This document shows positions 10,927 through 23,400 of a stretch of DNA of 64,000 bases, one piece after another; within the stretch, counting starts at the first letter, position 1, and each line of letters begins with the position of its first letter. The notes beneath the pieces are model-generated. The model was given only the letters and a program-made list of their open reading frames with translations, ran no database searches and was not told where the DNA came from. The stretch is from Tetrahymena elliotti 4EA (taxonomy: Eukaryota > Ciliophora > Oligohymenophorea > Hymenostomatida > Tetrahymenidae): the NCBI GenBank assembly GCA_000231825.2, contig JH720353.1, positions 367,993 to 431,992 of the forward strand. Direction: 5' to 3'. Both the position numbers and the translations under genes were made by a program.

Positions 10927-12489
10927 AGAATTTTTTTATTAATTAATTTTTAAATTACTTTATTTTAAAGATCTGTTTGGGCAATTTTGTTTATTTTTAA
11001 GATGTATGAGCTCAAAAGCAATTAATCAAAATTATTAGAATTAGAACTGTTTATAATATTATTCTTTTATAATTTACTAATTTAATTTGCTCGTGATTTT
11101 TTCGAACTCAATTTAGAAGTTTTATTAAAGCAAAATTTTGCAACAAATTTCAAATATCTTTTGATTTTTTTAAACATCAAGGATAAAATCAAAAGAATTA
11201 GATTCTTAAAATATTTTTATTTCAATTTAATCAAATTTAATTGAATCTAAAAAATATTTGTTTAAACTTTTCTTTTTTGTTTTTTGATAGGTGAATAATA
11301 ATTTTTTAATGATTGTGCTTCAAATTTATCAGAAAATAGATAAAATTTACACTTGATAAATCATACTTTTTTCTTTTACAATAAATTCAATAAAAGAATC
11401 TTAATTTCTATATTAGGAAACTTCAATCACCTAAAATTTTAATTATTCGGAGAATAGTATAAAATTATCAAAGATGGTATATTTATATGTGAGATAATAT
11501 ACAAAATTTTCAAATATTGTGTAAGTCATCTTATCAGATAATACTTAAAAATCATTTCATTGAAAAAAATTTTATTTCCCTATTAGCTAAATAAAAAAAT
11601 TTATGTTAAAATTATATAAGAATAAACAAATAACTTTTATAAAAGAAAGTCAATAAATATTAATAATATCTTATCCGAAATTTTTTTGAAAGTAGACAAA
11701 CAATAACTAATTTTACAATTTAATTAGCCTTATTTTATTTTGCCTACAAAAAATTAAAAAAAATCATAATTGGAAAAGGTTATTTTATCTCTATTAGCTT
11801 GTTAAATTTAAAAAAACCTCTACATTTTTTTCTGATTAATTGTTAGAACAAATCTAAAAGTATCTTAAACTTTTTTTAAAATGAATAAACTTAATGTTTC
11901 TTTCTATTTTGTAGAAGTTTTAATGTTATTTATAAACTTTATTCTTTGCTCAAGTTCATTATTTTTTAGTTTTTTATATTTTTTGAAACCAGATTTTTTA
12001 GACTTTTTTAAATCAGAAATGAAAAATAAATCTCAAAAAAAATTTAAATTTTGTAATTTACCTTATCAGACTACAACCTATCTAATTAATCTTAACTAAT
12101 AAATTACTTCTTCAAACTTTTACTTCAAAAGATATTAATTAAATAAAAATTTTTTTTGATTATGATTAGATTTTTTTTATTAAACTCCTTAAAGTTAACA
12201 ATTTCCTAAATTTGATTAAGGATTAATTTATTTTATTCTAAATAAAAGTTCCTCCAATTCAATTTTTAAATCAAGTGAACATCTTTCATTTTTATCTTCA
12301 TTAAAATTTATGTTTGTTAAGAGTATAAGAAAGCGATTTCATTTAGACTCTCAATAAACAGAAAAAAGTTTAAACATAATTTTAAAAGTACCTGATAGCA
12401 AATGATTTTTTTTTTAAATGATAATCATTTAAGTAGGTGTTAATTTATTTGGATTAAAATAAAGAGTACATGTAATCATATTCTCATAA

Positions 12490-13419
12490 AACACTCATTT
12501 ATTAATTAATGCTACTTAAAATATATTAGATATTTAATAAATTTCAGGAAGCCTTCAAGTAAAAGTTTAAATTTTTAATAATTCTTTTTTCAAAGAAATA
12601 GGTATCTTCTATTTAAAATAAAGGGTAAAATTAAATAAAAAATTAAAAATACAAATAATTAGAAAGCAAATTTAGGATTTTTGTATATCAAAATTCAAAA
12701 ATAATAAAAAGTATGTTTGTTTCTTTTGTCGCTGCTTAAAATAATATTCTCAAAATAATTTAAAATTTCTCAAAAAACCTTCAATATTGTTATTATTATT
12801 ATTATTTTTAATAAATAGTATTTCTTTTAAAAGCCTGACTGAAATAAACTTTCTTTTTTATTTAATTTGTCTAATTTAACAAATTTTTGTATCAAAATCA
12901 ATTAGGTAGAGATTTTATTTAAAAAATAAATTTTTTACAACTAAATTTATTATTTTATTTATTATTATAATCTTTATTAGATAGAAATAAAGCTTATTTA
13001 GATTAAACAAGAAATTGAGAGAAGTTCTTTTAAGAATCAAAATCAAAATGTTTTTAAGACAGTTTTTTTTGGGGGCAATAATTTATCAAATATTTATCTT
13101 TTAATTTTTATGATTTGATAAAAATAAAACAGTGGAAAAGTGGTTAAAGTTGATTTATAAGGATTATTATGTGTTATTAAATCATATTGCTAGTAAATTA
13201 TGATTAAAAAAAGTAAGTTGCTTACTAATGACAGAATTAAACATGTAATATTATTGAATATTAAAGATATTTAATTACATTTTATTTTGTTTCAAATAAG
13301 AAATTTGTAAAGAATTAAATAGATAATTTCAAAGTGAATAAATTCTATTCTATCTTTTATGTATTTAATATATTATATATATGATATTAAATTATTTTAT
13401 TAGAATTATATTATTATAT
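12490..13419. other. AT-rich intergenic stretch, no gene seen
   Basis: It contains long A/T runs, a TTA-type microsatellite near 12790-12808 and several in-frame TGA codons on both strands. No protein-like reading, tRNA or repeat partner was recognised. Confidence 0.5.
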
Positions 13420-14481
13420 TCAAATTTGACTTAATTTTTCTGGAGATTTTTCAGCAATTGAGATTTGTCCGTTAGTAAAATCGAACCCAACATAATAATT
13501 CAAGAAAGCCTGATAACTTAAAGTTAAAGGAACATTATAAGGTGTGCTATAAATAAGAACTTTATAAACACCATCATCCTATAATTTAGTGTATTATTAT
13601 GGTGTCAATTTTATTTTAAAAATAGACCCATCTTCAGCAACAGCATTTATTGAGATATCTGAAAGTTTTTCAATTGAGTGTACCCATAAATTTCCTTGGT
13701 ATTCCTAATAATAATACTTTATTCCCTAATGTTTAAATTCTTCAAGTAAACTGTTAAGAGAATTAGTAGTTAGAAGAATATATTCATTATTAAAGTTAAA
13801 GCCAAGAGATTTAGGGGCAGTAATTTCTACATTACCAAAACTAAAGCTACCATTAGTGGTAGCATAGTAGCCAAAACCAGCATCTGATTGTCCATTAAAG
13901 GTCTTAAGATTGATCAAAGATTATCCTTTTTTGATTAAATTATAGTTAGGAGATCCAACATCTATTTTACCTACACTATTCAGATAATTGGAATATTAAG
14001 CAATGTTATTATTTGTACTAATAAAGAACTTCTTTTCTTCAATTAAATTTTATGAATAAAGTGAGTCTATTAAATTATCTGTTTTATCAAGATAATATGA
14101 TGATCTGATAAAGCAAAGCTAACTAGTTATTGAGCTTACATCATCAGTGATAGTAAAATTCAATGAAACTGTAGAGTTTTCCAAATTAAAAACTCCACCA
14201 TATTCACCTCCATATTTACTAAATTAAGAATAGGAACTCTTTCCATAGTATGAGATAGGAAAATTAAACTTATATCCCACCTAAACAGTGTTAGAACAGG
14301 TACCTTCTATAGTAGGTAAGAATTGCACCTCAAATTTTTCATAAGCACTCTATAGTGGAATGTATAATTGCCCATTAGGAAATCTCTTTAATTAAAGGCT
14401 AACCTAGGGACTACAAGATACTCCACTAAATATTGCGAAAGAAATAAAGATAAATAATATGAAAGATTTCTTGATAATCAT
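13420..14481 (-). CDS. Secreted pepsin-fold-like protein, probable inactive protease (copy E)
   Basis: A single exon of 354 codons, fully open with TAA/TAG as Gln. Signal peptide MIIKKSFILFIFISFAIFSG followed by VSC. This copy shows the pepsin-like outline best. It has DNLIDSLYSQNLIEEKKFFI (compare the pepsin segment with D-x-L-x-x-Q-x-L-I), then VGKIDVGSPNYNLIKKG, YYATTNGSFSFGNVEI, and the C-terminal block NYYVGFDFTNGQISIAEK. At the first catalytic site it reads QFLPTIEGTCSNTV in place of a DTGSS motif, and at the second ILLTTNSLNSLLEEF where active enzymes have VDTGTSL. Both Asp residues thus appear replaced. It is the most diverged intact copy and resembles the fragment at 1-195 more than copies A, B and D. 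Its role is unknown; a secreted pseudoprotease is my inference. Confidence 0.75.
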
Positions 14482-15239
14482 TCTTGTTTTTAATTAATCT
14501 TTTTTTAATTAATTATAATTTATTAATTGATAATGAAGACCCAAATATTTTTAAATTATTGTAGAAAGAAAAAAATCTTAATTTTGATATGCCATATGAT
14601 TTTTATAGATAAGATTATTCTTCATAATCTTTTACATCTAATAAGCTATAAAAGAATTACAAATTCTTTTTAATTTTTACCACATAAAATATAAATTGGA
14701 AATATTTGTTTTTTATTATTTCGTGCTTTCTTATATTTATTTCTACTTTATATCAAGGATGCTGATATCTTGCAAAAATGGTAATTTTATCAGTAATTTC
14801 TAAAACACTGATTAAACATTTTTTGACATATTTATTTTGTTATATGATTAAACTAAAAAGGATGATGTAATAAACCTTACATTATTTAATTTAGGATTGA
14901 TAAGCAATTATTCTCAATATTCTTTTATAAAAAATATAATTGAAATTTGGATTTTTCATTAAAAATGAATGAAAGAAAAAAATTTTGTTTCCAGAACATT
15001 TTACTTATGTCATTTTTATTTTTTAAAATAAAAAGAATTAAAATTATTTTTGAAGCATAAAATATGTAAACTTTTTTACAACTCATGAGTTGCTTTTTTT
15101 AAGCTAAAAAAACTTATTTATTAATTTGCTTTTTCTAACAAACACAAAACTTAACACAAATTCCATTTTAGATTAAGATTTCTAAATTAAAAATGTTGCT
15201 TACAGTATTATAAAAAAGGAAAATTCTGAAATACATTTG
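14482..15239. other. Intergenic flank of copy E, no gene seen
   Basis: AT-rich DNA between copy E and the broken copy F. I saw no protein-like reading on either strand. It does not clearly match the flanks of units A, B and D. Confidence 0.45.
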
Positions 15240-15761
15240 AATAAATTAGTCTTTATGCTTTGGTAAAATCTAAAATCAACGAACTTAAATAAAAAATATA
15301 ATTTAAGCTCAAGTAGTTTTAGCATTTATAAAAGAATAGCTTCAAGAATATTGTCATCATTCTAGTTTTAAATAAAGTAAATAGAGCTGAATAAAGGTTA
15401 TTTATTTATTTTACAATATAGTTAAATTTAACTGAGATTCCTTATTACCAAGTTAGTAAATATTACTTTCTAAGTTTCAATCATAGTATTTAGGGCTTTC
15501 TCCTAAAAATATGGAATTATTTGCATGAGTATACTTAAAATTCTGATTAATATTAAAGAAAAAGTTTCAGAGTAATTTCTGGTTTCAAGTATAAATTGAA
15601 GTTAGCAACCCTCAATATTAATTGATGGAACATATAGTTAATTAGATAGTAAAATCCTAAAAGTTTACATTAAAATTGTAATAAGCATCACTAATTAAGG
15701 CAAAAGAAGCAAAAATTATTTCAATTACTCTATTTTTATCAGTCACCATCTTCTTCTTCAT
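15240..15761 (-). pseudogene. Internally deleted, broken copy of the pepsin-like secreted family (copy F)
   Basis: It starts MKKKMVTDKNRVIEIIFASF followed by ALIS, matching the family signal peptide (IIFASFALLSG). A block then reads NNSIFLGESPKYYD, an in-frame TGA, and NLESNIYQLGNKESQLNLTI, matching the AEDLGRSPFYK..FRSNFILGY..SLDYTI region of copy A. Only about 150 bases further on, a SLILDFTKAQ block corresponds to the C-terminal YYVGFDFTNGQ. The central 500 or so bases of the gene are missing, and several TGA codons and frame changes interrupt the rest. It is a dead copy. Confidence 0.65.
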
Positions 15762-17403
15762 AGGATTTTTATCAATTAAATGCAGTGATTTATTTAATTT
15801 TTCTCAACTCAATATAAAATTTAAAAAGAGGAGGACTCAATAAAAATTGAATAAAATAATATCAAATTTAGTAAACTTTCTTTGTTTCTTTTATAAATAA
15901 CAGAATTTTAAAGAAAATTTATTATTTTATTAAAATTTTAAATTAAGTTTTATTTCCAAAATAAAAATGATGAAATTCTTATTTTTTGATTTTAAAGAAA
16001 GATTTTAATCATTAGCTAATAGATTTAATTATTTATTATTATCATAATACTATTTTAAATAGCTGTCGCAAATTAAAGATTTTACCAAGAAAAATTATCT
16101 TCAATAACAATAAACATTTTTAATTTTAAAAGAATTTTTATTTATTGATTGTAACCCGAAATTAAAATAAAAATAAATGTATTTTTGAGGAATATTTATG
16201 GGCTGGACTATTCTTTCTTTTAAAAAATTTAACCATCATTTTTGAGATTTATAAATGGTATATAATAAAAGTTAAATATTTTTTTATTTTGTTAAATATA
16301 AATATAAAAGATTCCATCAATTTAGTTAGCTGTTTATTAATGCAAATTAATATTTTATCTCCAAAATCACAATATTTGCAAAATTAATTTTACCTTGAAT
16401 TTTATTTGATTTTTTGAATGTTATTTTGTTAAAACTTAAAAAATATATTTATGGAATCTAAAATAGACTTATTAAAAGGATATTCAAAAATGATTTATGC
16501 ATCATTTTTAATTTCCTTAAAATTACATTTAAGTATTGTTATTTTTATATTTAAAAAATTACTTACGCTCGCTCTTATACTCTTAGTTTTTAAATTATCT
16601 ATTCAATAGTTATCTATCTAGATATTTTTCTATATTGTCTAGTTAATTGAATTATTCCTATGTAGGATTTAATTAAAAAATTTATAATAACTAAAGAGTC
16701 TGATTGTTTTTGTAAGCTAAAAAAGAGATATTAATTTCTTCATCAATTTAATAATAACTAAGTAATATTAAAATTAACAAACGAAATTTATTAAGATAGT
16801 TTTTTCATAAAAAATGAATAGGCCAACTAATTATATAAAAAAACAGTAAAACAATTGATAACTATTGCAGATTTAAACACATTTCTTTCTTTTTACTTAT
16901 TTATTCTTAGAATTTAAGAATGAAATATGAGTAGGAAATAGTCAACTCTAATTAAATCTGTTTTAATATCATAGAAAAAAAGTTATGATTAAAATAGATT
17001 GGAGATTATTGAATGAATTGTAAATGCGTTAAAAAATTGAAGATTGCAAAATTGTGTATGATTAAATCTAAAAAGATTGTTTTTAATTATTTTATTTTCA
17101 AGCAAAGAATATATATTTACTTTATTAGTGTGAGTTTTAAGTTTTTCTTCCTTTGAAGCTTATGTTTTGATATGCTTCTATTTAGCATACTTGTTTGATT
17201 TTTAGTGATAAAATTCCCCTGATAAACTTTATTGTGAAGCTTATAGTTTAAAAAATAGTTATTAAATATTATAATATATGTTTATTGTCAAAGATAAGAT
17301 TAGATCAAAAAGATTAAAAGTGTAAATCTAAATTATATATATAAACAATAAATAATCAAAATAGATATTTAAGATAAATAAACTTTAGCTAATAAACAAA
17401 GAA
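15762..17403. other. Long AT-rich intergenic region before the giant surface-protein gene
   Basis: About 1.6 kb without a convincing frame on either strand. The last 100 bases before the ATG at 17404 are purine- and A-rich, as usual for 5' leaders here. Promoter elements could not be defined from sequence alone. Confidence 0.45.
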
Positions 17404-20400
17404 ATGAATTACTATCTTTTACCTTTTTTAATTTACTTCTTTTACTTAGGGATAGTAAAGAGTTATGATTCTAATACCTACATACCAGGGTATAATTTAG
17501 ATATCAATGGGTAAATTCAACATTTATTTTAGTTTCATTTAAGAAAAATCATTATCTTTTATATTATCTGATTAGACTATCTAACTAACTGAATAATCAG
17601 TATTTTGATTAAACTCTAAACATCTATAAAGATTGTCCTCCTGAATGTGGAGCCTGCAATGATTAAAACACCTGTACAAGTTGTAAGTTTGGTTACTTTC
17701 TGTTTTCTCCTGTTTCTAACAATAATCTATATTGCGTTCCTTGGTAAGTTATCAATGAGTTATTGTTTATATCTTCTAAGAAATAAAACAACAAATAAAT
17801 AATTAATGAATATCAAAGAAATTAATGATTTTTTTTTTATTTTAGCCCACTATTTAACATGGGAGACATCTAAAACTAAATTCTATGTGCAGATTGTGTG
17901 ACAATTCCTTTGACATGGTACTTAAATTTTGTTAAAATAGAAGTGTTAAGCAGGTTTTTTTAAATATAGGTAGAAAACTAAAAAGTGTACTTACAGTTAT
18001 ATAAAAATTGCAGGTATTACAAGCTAGAATGTAGTGAGATATGAATAATATGAAGATACTAATTCAATAAAATTATATAATATCTTCTAAAAAGATGCTT
18101 CAACTAAAGACGTAGATGTTATAGAGTATTTAGGAGGTGACTCTTGGTGTGGCCAAGAATTACTTCAGTCTACTCCTCCTTAAAATTGTGATAAGATAAA
18201 TAACTCTTTTGAAGTAGATTAATCCTAAACTGCAGTGAGATGTAAGCCTGGGTATGTTGTAAATTTTGATAAAAATATTTGTGAATAATGTACTGACCAC
18301 TGCTAAACTTGCTATGGAGCTAACAAATGTTTAGTTTGCTCAGAAGGTTATACTTTAGGATATGGATTTTAGTGCTTCCCTTGCAACCAAATTACAAATT
18401 GCTTAAGTTGTTTTTATGAAGATTAAATTTAAAATAACCTAGTGACTAATCCATATTTAGCTGAATAATTAACCTCCTAATAGTAGTTATTAGATTAAGG
18501 GTATAAATTGAGATGTAATTAGTGTTCTTATAATGAGTAATAAATAACACTTTTTTAAATATTTTAAAATTCATTTAAAAAATTGATTTTGAGTATGAAT
18601 CAATTAATTTAATTAAAATTGTGATAAGAAACTACTCTTTCAAAAAAATAAAACAAAATTATCACACAAAAATTGATTCGCTTAAACTTAAAGAAATTTG
18701 TTTTTGTTTATCTCAAAATAACCAACTAATAAATCACCCAACTAATTAACTAACTAACTAATATCAATTAATTCTTCATCATTTAAATTGGCAAATTTTT
18801 GAATAGATTTTTTGTTTTTTTTGCCCATGAATATTTCAATTTAATTAAAATATTTTATTTTTAAAAGTCAATTTTTCATCCCAAGTTTAGATATGACTAA
18901 GTGTGAAGATTGCTCTGATCTTAGTGATTGTGTAAGTTGTAGATATGCAAAGATAGATTTTGGTTTAGTAGTTGATCACTCTACTTCTTCATATGTTGTC
19001 TAATAATCAGAGTTAAATGATTATGGTAAATACTGTTTAGCTTGTTTAGACCCATCTTTTGTAAACTATAATGGCAAATGCGAAAAATGTGATATTGTAG
19101 GTTGCGAGCAATGCTATTATGGTACAGCATCTGGCGCTGATAGTAGTTATACTTTGTAACAAAATTTTGTGTATAAGAATTTATAAGATAATTTAATTAA
19201 GAAATGTGCTTTCTGTAACTATGAAATTTCTTAATCTGCTTTGCTACTTGATGGGTAATGTTAAGGCAATCTCTCTTTTTTATCTATGAAAGATTCTAGT
19301 TGCGCTAAATGGGTTTAATTTAAAATTTTACCAGATTAAACCACTTTCGATGGTTCTTATTTTTAGTGTGTAGAATGTAAATATGGAGGAGGTTTTGATA
19401 TTTCCTAAGCACCTTAAGATAGGTATTTTTTTATATAAATTATTAATTTTAAATAAATAAACATTATTTTAATATAGAAAATGTGATTAGTATTTTTCTG
19501 TGATGAATGTGCCATTATGTTCTAGCTATTATTATACAAAAGTTAATGGAGTTGCTATAGGTATTACTTGTACTAGATGTGAAAAAGGTAATAATTTTTT
19601 GAATGCTTTTTTTAATAATTAAAGCTATTAAGAATATATTATCTTTTTAACATAATTTTATTTTAATACTTAGGTTATGTAGCCACTGCTACAAGAGGAT
19701 GTGTTTCTTGCTCAAATGGCATAACTGGAGCAAATTCTATGGCTACCATTTAATCAAGTACTTGCAATTGGTGTAGTTTGATGACTAGAACTGGTTTTAA
19801 CTACACTTATTTCTTGATGACACAAACATCTACAAGTCGTTGTAAATAAAAATTATTCAATAATTTATTTCTTTTTTAAATTAATTAAATATTGATTGTT
19901 TTATGATTTTGATAATTGAAATAAAAAATAGCATTAGGAATCGAAACTGAAAAAAAGTTTGATTTACCAGTCATCCCATTTTGTAATTACTGCGGATCAA
20001 AAAGAGTCTATGGAAATTGCTAAGTTTCTTGCTTTGACAAGTAAAATAGCTTGAAAAAATATTCAATTTTATTTACAAAAATTACTTAAAAAAGCTGTTA
20101 TTCAGAAATGGGTGGATTTTAAGGATGTATTTCAGATTCAAATTAAACCCCTAAATGTATAGCATGCGGAGATACATAACCCTACTTATTACCATGGACT
20201 TTAGATTAAGGGGTATCTAAAGATTCTTCTTAATGTATAGAATGCCCAAGATATTGTCTCTTTTGCTAAGAAAGGACATAAGAAGAAGTTAATGAAAAAA
20301 ATCCATATTTTAAGCCGGGTTACATCTAATAGCTATTCAAATACAATAATAAATGTATAAAATGTCGTTCTATAGATGAAATTTGTTCTGATTTCTCTGG

Positions 20401-23400
20401 TATGTCAAAACAGGAATCAGGTTATCAATTAGATTGTACCAAAAAAGAGTAATATGTAATGTACTATAATCCTATGATAAATTAGTGTACCCCATGCCCT
20501 ATAGAAAAACCAAATTGTACTAGAAAATTAAAAATTTAACAACTTCTAGAATGTAGACCATAAATATCTCTAGCTGACCAAAAACTAGGTGATGATTAAA
20601 ACAATTACTATGGTACTAAAGTTGGGGGAATGGGTTTATTGAGCAATGTTTTTAGTTCAGTAGGTACTATTTTTTTAGATTCTTGGAATCCAACAACCTC
20701 TCTATCAATCAACTTTGATGAATATGCTAGCCTAGATTAAGATCTGTAAATAATTTATAAATTAATTACTTTTAAACATTTTAGCTAAATCCTAATCATT
20801 CTTTTAAAAATCCAAATAAACAAAAAAATGTGAAATTTATGATTTAGAAATGATCAATTATACAATTATTTATTTGAATTTTATCTAGATTTAATAATTT
20901 CTTTTTAAAAAAGATAAACTTATTTAGCTCTAAATGAAGAAAATGTTTCAGATATTGAATTCGAAATTCTACTTATACCAGAAGTTTAAGATTATAAGAC
21001 AGCTGATGGAACTGAGAAAAAAAACGCAAATGTCTGCATCTTTCCAAATGATGTAAATTTCTCTGTGAAGATAGCTTAGAACATTGCTAGTATAAATAAA
21101 CTATCTTTGACTTTTAAAACTGTAGATCCTTCAAATGGAATAATAGGATAAGAGCCTATAGATATGTTTATTACACAATTTAGTTTTTAAGGCTGGAATC
21201 ATTACTCCTTTTAAAACATAAATTTCCTTCCCATGTATTCAAAAAAAACAAGTGTGTAAATAAAAAATATGCTTTTTGATTTTTCAAATAATAGCTTCTA
21301 AAGCAATCTAGAATTAAAAGATGTTAAATTTATTAGTGGATAAGATTCTGTTATATAACAAAAACTTTTGAAGTAAATGAAAACTATATTTTGCCCTGTT
21401 ATTGATACTACAAACTTGAAGTAAATAACAATAAATAATGTTTCAGTTTAAAATTTCTAATATCAGAAATTCACAAGTTTGTTTAAATTTGATTAGAGTT
21501 CTGGCAATTAGGTTTCCAATTTTATAATGAATATAAACAAGTTAGAAATTTAGTATTGCTCATTTTCATAAACTAACATTATATAAATATAATATGATAC
21601 TGCGACAATAAATATGAATTCCATCACAATAAACTAATGTGATTTTGATACTAGTATTTTGATTAATTAAATACCAGGCCACAATTATGCATAATCATAA
21701 CATTCTTTACAAATAAACTCACTAACTTTTGAAGGAAATAGATTGAAGCAAAGCTCTATCTTGAAAGCATATAATCTACTCATTTTTAAACTTAATTCTT
21801 TCACTATGAATTTTTACGATAAATTAGGTTAGGATTCGCTTTATGCCCTTATTATCACAAACATTGCTGTGATATCTTAAATGAAATTTTCATATACTTA
21901 CTTTAATTCAGAAAATGTTGTAATGATATAAAATACTTAAATATTTTAGTTTCCTGTTTCAAGTTCATCAGCTGCTACTCCTTACATTTATGTTGAATCG
22001 CTTTCATTTACCTCAATTTAATTTTCAGGAACTAATGGCTATATTATGAATTTATCTACTTACAAAAATATGTATCAAATCAAGGGGAATGTATCAGTGA
22101 TAAACTTAAAAATATAAAGTAAAATTTCAAATTTAAATCTTTTTTTAAATTTAAAAAATATTTTCTTGTTAATTTTAAGATTGCTAAGGAGACAGTAGCC
22201 TCTCTTACTTATTATACTTAAGTTAAATTAAACTTGCAACAGTAATCAGTGTTGACATCATTGATTCTATTGGTTTTGGTTTCATTTATTCTGAAAATTC
22301 TGAAGAAATTAACATAACAAATGGGAATTTTAAAAATTCTTAATTTCCAAGCATTTGCAAAGATGGACCTCTTTAAATTAACTAACCAACAATCCCATAT
22401 GAAAAATTCCATGGTACTACCCTATATGTTAAAAATTAAAGTACTCTTGTATATGTAGAAAATACATTTTTTGAAAACCTTTGCATAATTGATAGAGTAA
22501 GTATTTAAATTTTTCAAAAATGGATTAATTTCTTAATTTATATTCAAAATAAATTTAATTAAAAAAAATTAGAGCCTTTTCTTGTTCACACATGAACAAA
22601 GAGAAACTGTTAATCTACCTAGTCCTATCACTGATACAATTAGAATACTTATAGAAGATAATGTTAATAAATATACTTCACTTAAATAAGCTACAAGCAC
22701 TTCTGTCGTGTTTAATAAATGCCATTTCAATAAAATTAACTCTTACGTTACAAATTCAAATCTTGTTACAACTTTATTCTACTTTAATACAGTTGTTTCA
22801 TATATAAATTTATTATTAGATGTTACTGCTACAGAATTAAATTTATTTTGTACTATTTAGGATGCCTTATTTAAATAGTCCTCTTCATTTATGATATAAG
22901 ATTCCAATCCTTCATCTTTAATCTTAGTTGGATTATCTTTGCAAAATTTATTTTCTTCATTGATGGTTTAGAATGGCATTCTATTTAATGGGTCAAGTTT
23001 TGCAAGTATCAAGTCTTCATTTAATACAGCTAATTATGGGAAAGAATCACAATTGTTTGGATATTCAGGTGGTTTCTTAAATTTGTAGTCTAAATCAATA
23101 ACCATTTAGGAATCTTGGTTTTTAAAATCTGTTTCTGATTAAGGAGGAGCTGTTTATATTAAGACATACTCAAATTCAGCATCTGTTTCAATTTTTAATA
23201 GTCACTTCATAGATTTAAAATCATCATTTAATTATGATGGAACAGGCACAGGTGGAGCCATATCTATAGATGCTACTTCATCTATTAATTTAGAAATTAG
23301 AGACTGTGAATTCGATAAGATCTTTTCTTATAAAAAAGGAGCTGTTCTAGATTTAACATGTGGTCAAGGTCTTTGCAAAATTAATATAATTCACAATACC

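Larger units (their letters stand above)
9540..12180. repeat. Segmental duplication unit D (partner 1540-4340)
   Basis: This unit matches unit A from the end of the upstream plus-strand gene through copy D and its 5' flank. The 5' flank (10927-12180) holds no supported gene; the frame at 11881-12099 lies in shared non-coding flank and is not preserved in units A and B. The match continues loosely into 12178-12490, which pairs with 218-650. End points are approximate. Confidence 0.7.

Noticed and set aside
1..17403. Subtelomeric location suggested by the multi-copy array
   Set aside because: No C4A2/G4T2 telomeric repeats are present, so the position in the chromosome cannot be inferred.
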